This document shows, in pieces, positions 6,093 to 14,811 of a stretch of DNA of 28,954 bases. Location: assembly GCA_905235615.1 (NCBI GenBank), contig CAJOMB010000005.1:1-28954 (forward strand), written 5' to 3'. This stretch comes from an uncultured Bacteroidales bacterium (lineage in GTDB: Bacteria; Bacteroidota; Bacteroidia; Bacteroidales; UBA932). The translations under genes and the position numbers were made by a program. The stretch's first letter is position 1; every line of letters begins with the position of its first letter. A model generated the notes under the pieces. The model ran no database searches and was not told the DNA's origin. It was given only the letters and a program-made list of their open reading frames with translations.

Positions 6093-8969
6093 ATGCCCGC
6101 AGAAGGAAACATAGTAATCCGTCACGCCAGGGTGAACAACCTCAAGGACATTACGGTGGAAATCCCCCGTAACAAGCTGGTGGTGATAACCGGCGTGTCC
6201 GGCAGCGGCAAGAGCTCCCTGGCTTTCGACACCCTTTTTGCAGAGGGACAGCGCCGCTTTGCGGAAAGCCTGTCCTCCTATGCCCGGCAGTTCCTGGGCC
6301 GGATGTCCAAACCTGACGTAGAGTCCATAGACGGCATTCCGCCGGCCATCGCCATTGAGCAGAAGGTGAACATTCGCAACCCCCGGAGCACCGTGGCCAC
6401 CACTACGGAGATTTACGACTACCTGCGGCTGCTTTTCGCCCGCGTGGGCAGGACATATTCCCCCGTGAGCGGGGAGGAGGTGAAGGCCCATGGCGTGAAG
6501 GATGTGATGGCCGTCATTGACGACGGGAAGCCCCATGCCCTGTATATTCTGGCCTTTTTGGACTGGGACAAGCGGGAAGACAAGGTGGAGCTGATGCTCT
6601 CCCTCAAGGAAGAGGGCTACGGACGTCTTTTCTCTGTGGCCGATGGCACCATCCTCCCCATTGAAGATGTCCTGAAAATGGACGGAAAATATCCCGAAGA
6701 CCTCTGGCTCCTGGTGGACCGCGTGAAAACCGGCGGAGACCTGGATCAGGACCTCCGCACCCGCCTGAGTGCCTCCATCCAGGCCGCCTTTGACAAGGGC
6801 CATGGAGACATGGCCCTGTGGAGCTTAGAGGCAGAGACCCTTCCCTCCGCGTCGCTTCGCGACCCTGTACGGGCAAATGCTCCGGGAAGGGTCTCTGCCT
6901 CCAGACTTCAGCGATTTTCCTCCCGCTTTGAGAAGGACGGGCTGGTGTTCCGGCATCCGGACGAGTACCTCTTCAGTTTTAACTCGCCGCTCGGGGCCTG
7001 CCCCGTATGCGGCGGCCTGGGCAAGATTGTGGGTGTGAGCGAAGACCTGGTGGTTCCGGACAAGACCAAGAGCATCTACGACGGGGCCATCGCCTGCTGG
7101 CGGGGAGAGAAGATGAGCTGGTTCAAAGACCTGGTTGTCAAGAACTCCGAGAAATACGGCATCCCCATCTTCGAGCCTTACTGCAAACTCACGGATGAGC
7201 AGAAGCGCATCCTCTGGGACTCCCGTGCCACCCTGGGAGACGAGAGCACCATCTGCGGCATCAACGAGTTCTTCGAGTGGGTGGAAGCCAACCGCTACAA
7301 GATACAGTACAAGTACATGCTCAGCCGCTACAGTGGCCGTACCACCTGCCACTCCTGCGGCGGCAGCCGCCTGAGGAAGGAAGCCCTCTGGGTGAAGGTG
7401 GGAGGAAAGACCATCCACGAGCTCCTGTCCATGACAGTGGAAGATCTCCTGCAATGGATAGATTCTTCGCTCACGCTCAGAATGACAGAAACGGATCGGG
7501 CCATTGCCGGCAAGACCGTCGAGGAAATCCGGTACCGGCTCCAGTGCATCGAAGACGTGGGCTTAGGCTACCTGACCCTCAGCCGGACCATGAACACCCT
7601 CTCCGGCGGAGAGAGCCAGCGGGTGAATCTGGTGACGGCTCTCGGCAGCTCGTTGGTGGGGTCCATGTATATCCTGGACGAGCCTTCCATCGGCCTGCAT
7701 CCCCGGGACACCGAGCGGCTCATTGCGGTGCTCAGGCGCCTTAGGGACATAGGCAACACCGTGGTGGTGGTAGAGCACGACCCGGAGATTATCCGGGCGG
7801 CTGACTGTCTCATAGACCTGGGACCCAGGGCCGGGGAAAACGGGGGAGAGGTGGTGTTTCAGGGTGTGCCTGACGGTGTCATGGCCGACAGCGATCGGCC
7901 ATCCCTGACGCTGCAGTACCTCTCTGGCATCTGCAAGCCTTATGTGCGGGAGAAGAGGCCCTGGCACTACAGCATTACCGTGGAAGGGGCCATGCAGAAC
8001 AACCTCAAGGACATTGACGTCCAGTTCCCCCTGAACGCCTTCACCGTCGTGAGCGGCGTGTCCGGCAGCGGCAAAAGTTCGCTGGTGGGGGATATCCTGT
8101 ATCCGGCGCTCCATCGGCGCCTCAACGAGACGGGAGACCTCCCCGGCACCTTCAAAGGCCTGAGCGGAGACCTTAGCCGCATCTCAAGGGTGGAATACGT
8201 GGACCAGAATCCCATCGGCAAGAGCAGCCGCTCCAACGCGGTCACCTATCTGAAGATTTACGACGATATCCGCAAACTCCTTTCCGAGCAGCAGTATGCC
8301 CGCATCAACGGGTACACTCCGTCCTATTTCTCTTTCAATCAGGACGGTGGCCGATGCCCGGAATGCCAGGGAGACGGCTTCGTGAAGATTGGCATGCAGT
8401 TCATGGCCGATGTCACGATGGTGTGCGAAAGCTGCGGCGGCAAGCGCTTCAAACCGGATATCCTGGAGGTGCGCTACCAAGGCCTGAATGTGGACGACAT
8501 CCTGAATCTGAGCGTGGAAGGGGCCATTGCGTTCTTCTGCGCCCAGAAGGATGAAGCGGCCCGCACCATTGCCGCCAAGCTGCAGCCGCTGGTGGACGTG
8601 GGCCTGGGCTATATCAAACTGGGGCAGCCGTCCAGCACCCTCTCCGGCGGAGAGAGCCAGCGTATCAAGCTGGCCTATTTCCTCTCGCTGGCCTCCGGCA
8701 GCCGGGAGAAGATTCTCTTCCTTTTTGATGAACCCACCACGGGCCTCCATTTCTACGATGTGGAGAAGCTTCTGAAGGCCTTTGACGTGCTGCTCTCCAA
8801 GGGGCACACCGTCATAGTGGTGGAACACAACGTGGACGTAATCCGCAGTGCGGACTGGGTGATAGACCTGGGTCCCGATGCCGGCGCCCGGGGTGGGGAA
8901 GTGGTGTTTGCCGGTACGCCGGAAGACCTTGTCAAACAGGGTAAAACCTTTACAGCCAAGTATCTATGA
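6093..8969 (+). CDS. uvrA: UvrA, excinuclease ABC subunit A
   Basis: 958 residues. The damage-sensing ATPase of nucleotide excision repair works as a dimer with UvrB. It has two ABC modules: Walker A GVSGSGKSSL near residues 34 and 655, and signature LSGGESQR near 502 and 850. Zinc-binding Cys pairs are CPVCGG (about 303) with CHSCGG (about 419), and CPECQG (about 755) with CESCGG (about 778). The first small zinc module usual before FSFNSPLGACP is not obvious. In its place, between MALWSL and LQRFSSRF, lie about 25 residues encoded by a 74-bp palindromic element (6828-6901). A second repeat-like stretch encodes SSLTLRMT at about 7465-7488. Both keep the frame open, so the gene looks functional. 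It follows the NusG-like gene directly. Confidence 0.95.
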   Translation: MPAEGNIVIRHARVNNLKDITVEIPRNKLVVITGVSGSGKSSLAFDTLFAEGQRRFAESLSSYARQFLGRMSKPDVESIDGIPPAIAIEQKVNIRNPRSTVATTTEIYDYLRLLFARVGRTYSPVSGEEVKAHGVKDVMAVIDDGKPHALYILAFLDWDKREDKVELMLSLKEEGYGRLFSVADGTILPIEDVLKMDGKYPEDLWLLVDRVKTGGDLDQDLRTRLSASIQAAFDKGHGDMALWSLEAETLPSASLRDPVRANAPGRVSASRLQRFSSRFEKDGLVFRHPDEYLFSFNSPLGACPVCGGLGKIVGVSEDLVVPDKTKSIYDGAIACWRGEKMSWFKDLVVKNSEKYGIPIFEPYCKLTDEQKRILWDSRATLGDESTICGINEFFEWVEANRYKIQYKYMLSRYSGRTTCHSCGGSRLRKEALWVKVGGKTIHELLSMTVEDLLQWIDSSLTLRMTETDRAIAGKTVEEIRYRLQCIEDVGLGYLTLSRTMNTLSGGESQRVNLVTALGSSLVGSMYILDEPSIGLHPRDTERLIAVLRRLRDIGNTVVVVEHDPEIIRAADCLIDLGPRAGENGGEVVFQGVPDGVMADSDRPSLTLQYLSGICKPYVREKRPWHYSITVEGAMQNNLKDIDVQFPLNAFTVVSGVSGSGKSSLVGDILYPALHRRLNETGDLPGTFKGLSGDLSRISRVEYVDQNPIGKSSRSNAVTYLKIYDDIRKLLSEQQYARINGYTPSYFSFNQDGGRCPECQGDGFVKIGMQFMADVTMVCESCGGKRFKPDILEVRYQGLNVDDILNLSVEGAIAFFCAQKDEAARTIAAKLQPLVDVGLGYIKLGQPSSTLSGGESQRIKLAYFLSLASGSREKILFLFDEPTTGLHFYDVEKLLKAFDVLLSKGHTVIVVEHNVDVIRSADWVIDLGPDAGARGGEVVFAGTPEDLVKQGKTFTAKYL
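6828..6901. repeat. 74-bp palindromic element read through inside uvrA
   Basis: Arms GAGGCAGAGACCCTTCCC (6828-6845) and its exact complement (6884-6901) are perfect over 18 bp. Inside is a second hairpin, GTCGC TTC GCGAC (6851-6863), and CCCTGTACGGG. The encoded peptide replaces nothing conserved and interrupts the alignment with ordinary UvrA, so it looks like an inserted miniature element of about 25 codons. Confidence 0.8.
7462..7487. repeat. Short interspersed repeat-like sequence inside uvrA
   Basis: The stretch from ATTCTTCGCTCACGCTCAG to GAATGACAG has ATTCT/AGAAT ends around a GC-rich centre, like a widely dispersed bacterial repeat whose translation typically reads SSLTLRMT. Here it reads exactly that in the UvrA frame, just before TDRAIAG. 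Recognition is from memory of such repeats. Confidence 0.5.
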
Positions 8970-9805
8970 AAAGGATAGCCGCACTTACCATGGTCCGAAA
9001 CGACGACTTCTACCTTCGCAAGTGGGTGGAATACTATGGCCGGGAACTGGGAGGGAAGGAAAACCTCTATATCTTTTATGACGGCCTGGACCAGCAGGTG
9101 GCACCTTTCTGCGAGGGGACGCATGCGCAGGCGGTGGAGAAGATTGGGACGCAGGTGGTATCGGCCGAAAAAGGGAGGCTCAGATTCCTTTCCGAGAAGG
9201 CGGCGGAGCTGCTGGCCGACGGCTATGACCTGGTCATCGGCGTAGATGCCGACGAATTTGTGGTGGTGGACCCCAAACTGGGTAAGACGCTGTGGGAATA
9301 CTTGAGCGGGCTTCGGGTGAAGGGGTCGGCATCGGCCCTTGGACTGGATTTTGGCCAGAAACTGGGCGAAGAGCCGGACATTACGGAAGAGTTGCCTTTC
9401 CTGCAGCAACGGCATTATGCCCAGATTGGGACACGTTACACCAAGCCCTCCATCTTGGCGGCGCCCCTTGCCTGGGGCAGCGGCTTTCATCGGATAAAAG
9501 GACATAACTTCCATATAGCCAAGGATTTGTATCTTTTCCACTTTGGCTATTTCGACATGAAACGCATGCAGGACCGTTTTCAGGACCAGGACCGCCTGGC
9601 CCAGGGCTGGGGCCGGCACATGCAGAAGCGCTCCCGCGCCATCCGCTTGGTGACGGAACGGAAAGCCCGGGACTTTGACCGCTGGACGCGCCGGGCCCGC
9701 TGCATGCAGACACTTCTGAGGCCACCCTATGCCTGGAACAAGCCCGGGATGCTGGGGCTCAAATGGGTGGTCAGGATTCCGGAACGGTTTTGGAATATCG
9801 TATAA
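8966..9805 (+). CDS. Glycosyltransferase, GT2-like (Glyco_tranf_2_4 type)
   Basis: 279 residues. Starts with ALTMVRNDDFYLRKWVEYYG, the standard opening of this group, and has a DxD-type metal/nucleotide-sugar site in VIGVDADEFVVVD (about residues 90-100). Later it has GSGFHRIKGHNF. It is probably cytoplasmic and transfers a sugar to a cell-surface glycan, with donor and acceptor unknown. Its ATG overlaps the uvrA stop (ATGA), suggesting translational coupling even though the functions are unrelated. Its 3' end overlaps the convergent fused glycosyltransferase gene by 35 nt. Confidence 0.8.
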   Translation: MKRIAALTMVRNDDFYLRKWVEYYGRELGGKENLYIFYDGLDQQVAPFCEGTHAQAVEKIGTQVVSAEKGRLRFLSEKAAELLADGYDLVIGVDADEFVVVDPKLGKTLWEYLSGLRVKGSASALGLDFGQKLGEEPDITEELPFLQQRHYAQIGTRYTKPSILAAPLAWGSGFHRIKGHNFHIAKDLYLFHFGYFDMKRMQDRFQDQDRLAQGWGRHMQKRSRAIRLVTERKARDFDRWTRRARCMQTLLRPPYAWNKPGMLGLKWVVRIPERFWNIV

Positions 9806-11531
9806 GGTAATCGGCAAAGGAGCCGGGAACTACTTTCTCCAGGTCCCGGTAACTGGTTTTCTGATAGAAAAATCCCTCCTGCGTGGCCTTCCGGAATACT
9901 TCCGGGTCCCAGGGGTGGTCTTTGTATTCGTACAGGTAGAGGTGCGTGGGGTACTGGTCCAGATGCGGGAAACGGTCAAAATACGCCCGGGCTTCCGGCA
10001 CCTCTTGAACCAGGGTGCGGAACATCACCTGGTGCATGAAATAATCCACCCTGCGCTCTTCGTGCAGCCAGTAGTCCAGGATCATGGCTCTCCAGGCTTC
10101 CAGGAGATAGGAGCCCTTGCGGGCGCGGATGAAGCAGTTCTGGATATAGCTGTAGTTGCCGTGAATCTTGGCGCCGGCCATGAATACGAAGAAATCCTGC
10201 TCCCGGATGTATTCCGGAATGGGGCCGGTGACAAAACAGGTGGAATCCAGCCAATAACCTCCGTAGGTGTGCAGCAGCTCCACGCGGCAGATGTCGGCAT
10301 AATGGGCGGGCTTGATTTTTCCGGCCCGGTATTTTTCCTCTATGGCTTCCGGGAGGGAAATGTAGTCATGCAGGGTTTCTGCGTCTATGACCACCAGTTC
10401 CTGCGTACAGTGCTCCCGGATGCTTTTGAAGCAGGATTGGACGATGGGCGGCGCCTGCTGTTCCCCTTGCAGCCAGAGGGTGAAGATTTTCTCTTCCGTG
10501 TTTTCAGTACAGGGAGCGGGCTTCACGGAGCGGGCGGCGGGCAGCCAGTTCCTCTTCATATAGGCCGTGAGGATGCGGCCAAAGGCGGCGCAGCGGCGCT
10601 CCCGATGCTTCTCTTCCCCGTCCCAAAGCGGGTTGAGGATGTGCCCGAACAGCAGTAATCGGGCACGTACCCGGCCGACGGGCGTTCTCTTGGAGGCCAG
10701 CTTGTGCTCGAAGGGCTGCAGAAACTCCTGCTCCCATTTGGCTTTGATGGCCGATGATGCCGTGGCATAGGCCTCTTTGGCAGCGGCGATGGCGGTAACC
10801 AAGCTCCGGATTTTGTATTCTTCCCTTGAGGAGAGAATGTAACTTCCCGGATTGGGATAGTAGTAGTAGAGCGGTAGGCGGGTGAGCGTGGTTTTTTTGA
10901 CGCTCAGGAGCACCCGGCTCCACCAGGGGAAGTCTTCGTAAATGATGCCGGGAATGAAGCTGATGCCCTCCAGAACCTCCTTTTTGTACAGGCATCGCCA
11001 GGGCTGGCAATGTCGCGTGGCCAGCGGGTCTTCGTGTTTTGACCGCTCGGTGGCATGGTCAAAGATATTTTCGGTAGTGGCCGATTCAAAATCTCCGATG
11101 GCCGGAAAGCGGATGCTGCGCGGGTCTCGCAGATGAAGGGCATGACGTATCATCAGGCGGGTGCGCCAGGCATGGTCGTAGGTGAAGCTGACCAGGTCGC
11201 TTCCGTTCCTGTGCGCCAGTTCCAGGCAGATTTCCAGGGCCTGCGGATGCAGGAAATCGTCACTGTCAACAAAAAGGACATATTGCCCCCGGCTTTCCTC
11301 CAAGGCTCGGTTCCGGGCGCTGCTTACTCCTGCGTTGGCCTGGTGGATGGCACGGATGCGTCCGTCCCGGGCCGCATAGGCATCCAGGATGGCGGCCGTG
11401 GCATCCGTACTGCCGTCGTTGACGCAGACGGCTTCCCAGTCCTGAAAAGACTGGGCCAGCAGGCTGTCCAAGCAACGCGGCAGGTAAGTCTGCCCATTGT
11501 AGCAGGGAATGATGATGGAAATCTCAGGCAT
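9771..11531 (-). CDS. Two-domain glycosyltransferase: GT2 plus capsular-polysaccharide-synthesis (GT32-like) domain
   Basis: 586 residues. Residues 1 to about 230 are a GT-A family 2 transferase: ISIIIPCYNGQTYL, VCVNDGSTDAT, SSARNRALE and the DxD in LFVDSDDF. From about residue 335 (EEKIFTLWLQGEQQAPP) the sequence matches the capsular polysaccharide synthesis family PF05704: AHYADICRVELLHTYGGYW followed by LDST. The two halves are usually separate proteins, so one polypeptide may add two sugars in sequence. The start is ATG at 11531, at the SIII strand; an in-frame ATG at 11564 lies inside the upstream gene. The gene overlaps the GT4 gene upstream by 8 nt, so the two are an operon. Confidence 0.85.
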   Translation of the reverse strand: MPEISIIIPCYNGQTYLPRCLDSLLAQSFQDWEAVCVNDGSTDATAAILDAYAARDGRIRAIHQANAGVSSARNRALEESRGQYVLFVDSDDFLHPQALEICLELAHRNGSDLVSFTYDHAWRTRLMIRHALHLRDPRSIRFPAIGDFESATTENIFDHATERSKHEDPLATRHCQPWRCLYKKEVLEGISFIPGIIYEDFPWWSRVLLSVKKTTLTRLPLYYYYPNPGSYILSSREEYKIRSLVTAIAAAKEAYATASSAIKAKWEQEFLQPFEHKLASKRTPVGRVRARLLLFGHILNPLWDGEEKHRERRCAAFGRILTAYMKRNWLPAARSVKPAPCTENTEEKIFTLWLQGEQQAPPIVQSCFKSIREHCTQELVVIDAETLHDYISLPEAIEEKYRAGKIKPAHYADICRVELLHTYGGYWLDSTCFVTGPIPEYIREQDFFVFMAGAKIHGNYSYIQNCFIRARKGSYLLEAWRAMILDYWLHEERRVDYFMHQVMFRTLVQEVPEARAYFDRFPHLDQYPTHLYLYEYKDHPWDPEVFRKATQEGFFYQKTSYRDLEKVVPGSFADYLIRYSKTVPES

Positions 11532-12612
11532 GTTTCTTTTTGACAAGTTCTCTGAAAAGGGCATCCCAGCGGGGCATAATCAGCTCTTCCGTAAAGTCTT
11601 TGGCCTTTTCCCGGCTTCTTTCTCCCATCTTTTTCCTCAGCTCGGGATGGTCCATAAGCTTTTCCACCTTTGCTATCCATTCTTGGGAATCGTCGGGATC
11701 GGCCGTAAAGCCGTCCACGCCGTCCCGGATGAATTCTCCCGGTCCGCAGGGGCAGCGGAAGGCCACGCAGGGGAGCCCCAGTGAAGCGCACTCTGCCAGA
11801 ACCAGCGGGAATCCTTCGTAAAGGGAAGTCATCAGATAGATGGAACTGCCCAACATCTCTTCCCGGATCTGGATAGATGCCGGGTGAATCCGGACCGACT
11901 CCTGCAAGCCCAGCCGGGCAATCTGCTTTTCTGTCTTTTTCTTCTCTTTTCCGTTTCCATACAGGTCCAGCACCCATTCGGGATGGCGGGAATACAGTTG
12001 GCCCCAGAGCGCAATCATCCGGGAATAATTCTTCTGGGACTCGAATCGGCCGCCACTGATGCAGCGCTTGGCTTCCCATGCTGCGCAGAGGCCGTCTTCC
12101 TGAATAAAAGTGCTGGGATTATAGATTTGAACAGTGTTGGGACAGAAGGGCTCCCATGCCTTTTTATCTTCCCGGGTAAGCACCACAAAACAGTCCAGCC
12201 GGCTCACGGCTTTCTCCATCCGGTGCATCCGCCCCGTTTTCTTCCGGATGCGGAACATCTCATGGCAGAAGTGGAACTCGCTCATGACAACGATGCCGGG
12301 ATAGCGTTCCTTCAGTTTTCCCATCGTGAGGAGGTGAAGGTCAATGATGATGTCCGGTTTTTCCGCCTTCACCACGGCATCCAGTTTCCTCAGGTACAGG
12401 GGAACCTGGACGGGAAGGCGGAGGAAACAGTTGATATCCAGCAGTTTTACCCTGGAATCCAGGGGAAAGAAGGTGGGCCGTCCTTTCTGGTGGTTGGTGA
12501 CAAACACAATCTCATGCCCATAGTCGCTTACCAGCCGGTTGGCTTTGAGGATGAGAATCCTTTCCATGCCTCCGGCATTGTACAGTGTATCTATGAGGTA
12601 GAGTATTTTCAT
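11524..12612 (-). CDS. Glycosyltransferase family 4
   Basis: 362 residues. GT-B fold transferase with an N-terminal MKILYLIDTLYNAGGMERI (glycine-rich acceptor side) and, in the C-terminal domain, ISGGRFESQKNY and the family's EX7E motif in YEGFPLVLAECASLGLP (about residues 270-290). It would retain the anomeric configuration of a nucleotide-sugar donor; the donor is unknown. The frame extends upstream to 12753 but into the promoter and the preceding gene, so ATG 12612, 8 nt after a TATCTTTG box, is the start. It overlaps the fused glycosyltransferase gene at its 3' end. Confidence 0.9.
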   Translation of the reverse strand: MKILYLIDTLYNAGGMERILILKANRLVSDYGHEIVFVTNHQKGRPTFFPLDSRVKLLDINCFLRLPVQVPLYLRKLDAVVKAEKPDIIIDLHLLTMGKLKERYPGIVVMSEFHFCHEMFRIRKKTGRMHRMEKAVSRLDCFVVLTREDKKAWEPFCPNTVQIYNPSTFIQEDGLCAAWEAKRCISGGRFESQKNYSRMIALWGQLYSRHPEWVLDLYGNGKEKKKTEKQIARLGLQESVRIHPASIQIREEMLGSSIYLMTSLYEGFPLVLAECASLGLPCVAFRCPCGPGEFIRDGVDGFTADPDDSQEWIAKVEKLMDHPELRKKMGERSREKAKDFTEELIMPRWDALFRELVKKKHA

Positions 12613-12620
12613 TGCTCGTA

Positions 12621-12628
12621 CAAAGATA
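12621..12628 (-). promoter_or_regulatory. -7 box of the glycosyltransferase operon
   Basis: TATCTTTG on the minus strand with TTG 20 nt upstream, giving a full TTG-N20-TAnnTTTG promoter, 8 nt before the GT4 ATG. It lies after the stop of the fimbrial gene, so the glycosyltransferases have their own transcription start. Confidence 0.75.
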
Positions 12629-12655
12629 ATACAACTGCCCCCGAAAAGCAAGGGC

Positions 12656-13645
12656 TTACTCCATCCCGCCCTGGTCCACCCGCCAGCTCTCTTCCGACAG
12701 GCCGTCGCCGGTGGGCTGCACGGTAATCCGGTACCAGCTGTTCCGCCTGACATCGAAGTTATTGCGGTTTTCTCCGAGGTAAAAGCGGTAGATGAGGCTC
12801 TCTCCCACGCGGGTGCTGTGCTCCGGGGAATGGTATTCGGCCTTGATCTGAATGTAAGAGCAGATTTCCTCGTATCGGCCGTCCATAAACACCTTCCCGC
12901 TGTCCGTAAGTACGTTGTCCAACAGGTCTCCCTGGCAGTTTTCCAGCAGGTACACGCTCACGCTCCGGCTCAGCTTGCCGTCCACGCTCTCGTTGAGGGC
13001 GCTCACCTGGTTCCCCGTCTTGCCGTAGCCGATGGTGAAGGTCTCCTGTTTCCCGCTCACGCGGCTGGGGCCGATAATCCGGGCCGATGAAGGACAGGCG
13101 CCCACCTGCACGTCCGTCACCCTGAACTGGATGTCCGAGTGGAGCCGGCTGCGGTCTATCGCAAGCTCCACCCGGGCCATCAGGCGCTCCAAGGGCACCT
13201 CCAGTACCCCGTCGTCTCCAACAGTGACTTCCTGGACGAAGGCCACCATGGGGATGCCCTGGGTGAATTCGTCCGGATAGGCCAGGTGGTAGCGGTAGCT
13301 CCGGGCCTCCTCCAAGCTGCGGAAGGGAAGTTCGTAGCCCAGGTTGGCCGCAGCCAGAACGGTGTAAGGCACGTCTTTGAGCAGGGTGGTCTGGTATTCC
13401 ACCCTCCCGTTCACCAGTCTCAGGGACCGGGCGGGAACATAAACCCGTTCTTCCAGCACCCCGAAGGCGTTGAAGATGTAAAGGTTGAAGTCGGTGACTT
13501 TAACATCGTCCGGATCGCCTGCACGGGTTGGGGTCAGGGCCGATGGGGTCAGGATAACACGCAAGGGAACATAAGGAGAAGGCTCCTGCGTGCAGGCAAC
13601 CGGAACGATGAGTAGCAGCAGTAAGTATGAAAGGTATTTTCTCAT
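12656..13645 (-). CDS. Fimbrial anchor/minor-subunit lipoprotein, Mfa2/FimB-like
   Basis: 329 residues with a lipoprotein signal peptide (YLLLLLIVPVAC, Cys near residue 18). The mature protein has the early VTDFNLYIFNAFGVLEE strand, the central PLERLMARVELAID segment and the late LIYRFYLGENRNNFDVRRNSWY motif. These are typical of Bacteroidales Mfa2/FimB-type anchors and related minor fimbrillins, in which Y-x-FYLG-N--NF-V-RN--Y marks the C-terminal transthyretin-like domain. It would sit on the outer membrane and anchor or cap a fimbria. The start is 1 nt after the stop of the preceding gene (coupled). No major fimbrillin is in view. Confidence 0.8.
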   Translation of the reverse strand: MRKYLSYLLLLLIVPVACTQEPSPYVPLRVILTPSALTPTRAGDPDDVKVTDFNLYIFNAFGVLEERVYVPARSLRLVNGRVEYQTTLLKDVPYTVLAAANLGYELPFRSLEEARSYRYHLAYPDEFTQGIPMVAFVQEVTVGDDGVLEVPLERLMARVELAIDRSRLHSDIQFRVTDVQVGACPSSARIIGPSRVSGKQETFTIGYGKTGNQVSALNESVDGKLSRSVSVYLLENCQGDLLDNVLTDSGKVFMDGRYEEICSYIQIKAEYHSPEHSTRVGESLIYRFYLGENRNNFDVRRNSWYRITVQPTGDGLSEESWRVDQGGME

Positions 13646-13646
13646 A

Positions 13647-14666
13647 TCAGTAAGTGACAGTATAGGCTTCGGGAAGGTCCCAGGGAAGCAGGTTGGTCTG
13701 CACCAGTACGGCGCCGCTTTCCGTGGGAATGTCCGGGTCCGGGGAGCCCATGCGTCGCAGCGTCAGGCGAAGGTCGTACACCCGGCCTGGGGCCAGGTCC
13801 GGAATTTCGACGGGGTAGTAACACGGTACGCCGTCCAACAAGCCTTCCAGCACAAGCCGGGTCCGGGGAATGGAGACTCCTGTGGCCGGATTGGCGTAAC
13901 AGTAAAAGGACATGGGGAAGGCGGAGGAACCCTCTTTCAGCATCCATTCCGGGTGGGGGAGGGCTTCCGTGGCCAGGCTGTCTATTCTCCCGGAATTAAT
14001 CCAGGAGACGGGGTGTCCGCCTTCCGGTCCTATGGGTTTGTATTCGGTGGCGGCATAAGTCAGATAAATGCGCTCACATTCGAAGCTTTTTCCTGCATAG
14101 GGCCTGCCGGTGAAATCGGCCTTCAGGGAACTCAGGCGCACTTCCGTGAGCATGGGAAGGAGGTTGAGCTGGGTAAGGCGCGAGGCCCCGTCTTCTACAA
14201 GCGCTTCCGCCACCAGATGGGGGCTGGCGAAGTCTTCTTCCTCTATCCGCCAGGTTTTCTTGCAGATGCTGCCGTAGTTCCGGATGTCCAACCAGGAGTC
14301 CGTCACCCCGGCCTGGGCCGACAATACCACCACCCGCTTGGCCCCCGGTCCGGACAGGCCGTAATGCCGGCTCTCTCCCTGAAGGTCTGTGAGTTGTTGA
14401 TACGAGTCCAGTTTCTGGGCCCCGCCGGTCTCGAAAAAGAAAAGGTCTATGGCCTGAGGAGTTGGATTTTTGGTCCATTTTATATAAATTCGCGTTTCAG
14501 TAGGGTATTCAGGAGATTCTGAATAGCGCTTACACGAAGAAAAAAAGGCCGGAACCTGCAGGAAAGCAGAAATGATTGCTACAGAGGCGCAGCAGGCGTG
14601 TAAATGCCGGTAGAGAAGGTTTGGTACGGTGAATAAAGTCCGGCCTGTGGGTTTTCTTCGTGACAT
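13647..14666 (-). CDS. Putative fimbrial-type lipoprotein (DUF4906/minor fimbrillin-like)
   Basis: 339 residues. A long N-terminus (start ATG 14666) leads into a hydrophobic segment ending FLQVPAFFSSC, a probable lipobox with Cys near residue 45. Mature features are AIDLFFFETGGAQKLDSYQ, LTQLNLLPMLTEVRLSSL, a PMSFYCYANPATG segment, and a C-terminal VYDLRLTLRRMGSPDPD. The pattern matches the two-domain beta-rich architecture of minor fimbrial proteins. The family call is weaker than for its neighbour and rests partly on the operon. The signal peptide is unusually far from the ATG, so a start closer to the hydrophobic stretch is possible. Confidence 0.65.
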   Translation of the reverse strand: MSRRKPTGRTLFTVPNLLYRHLHACCASVAIISAFLQVPAFFSSCKRYSESPEYPTETRIYIKWTKNPTPQAIDLFFFETGGAQKLDSYQQLTDLQGESRHYGLSGPGAKRVVVLSAQAGVTDSWLDIRNYGSICKKTWRIEEEDFASPHLVAEALVEDGASRLTQLNLLPMLTEVRLSSLKADFTGRPYAGKSFECERIYLTYAATEYKPIGPEGGHPVSWINSGRIDSLATEALPHPEWMLKEGSSAFPMSFYCYANPATGVSIPRTRLVLEGLLDGVPCYYPVEIPDLAPGRVYDLRLTLRRMGSPDPDIPTESGAVLVQTNLLPWDLPEAYTVTY

Positions 14667-14688
14667 GGTTTCGGTTTTTTGTTGTGGG

Positions 14689-14696
14689 CAAAGCTA
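14689..14696 (-). promoter_or_regulatory. -7 box of the fimbrial lipoprotein pair
   Basis: TAGCTTTG on the minus strand with TTG about 21 nt upstream, 22 nt before the ATG at 14666. Confidence 0.6.
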
Positions 14697-14811
14697 CAAC
14701 AGGGCCGGCCATAAAAGCAAGCATCGTAAAAAAGATATTTCTGTTTGCGATGGTTTTGGAGAAATTTTTTATGTTTTAACCGAAAAATCGGTTGAAAAAA
14801 TATTTTTTCTT

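Noticed and set aside
5418..6803. 461-codon minus-strand open frame opposite the NusG-like gene and uvrA
   Set aside because: It crosses two recognisable genes antisense; His/Gly-rich composition is typical of a shadow in GC-rich DNA.
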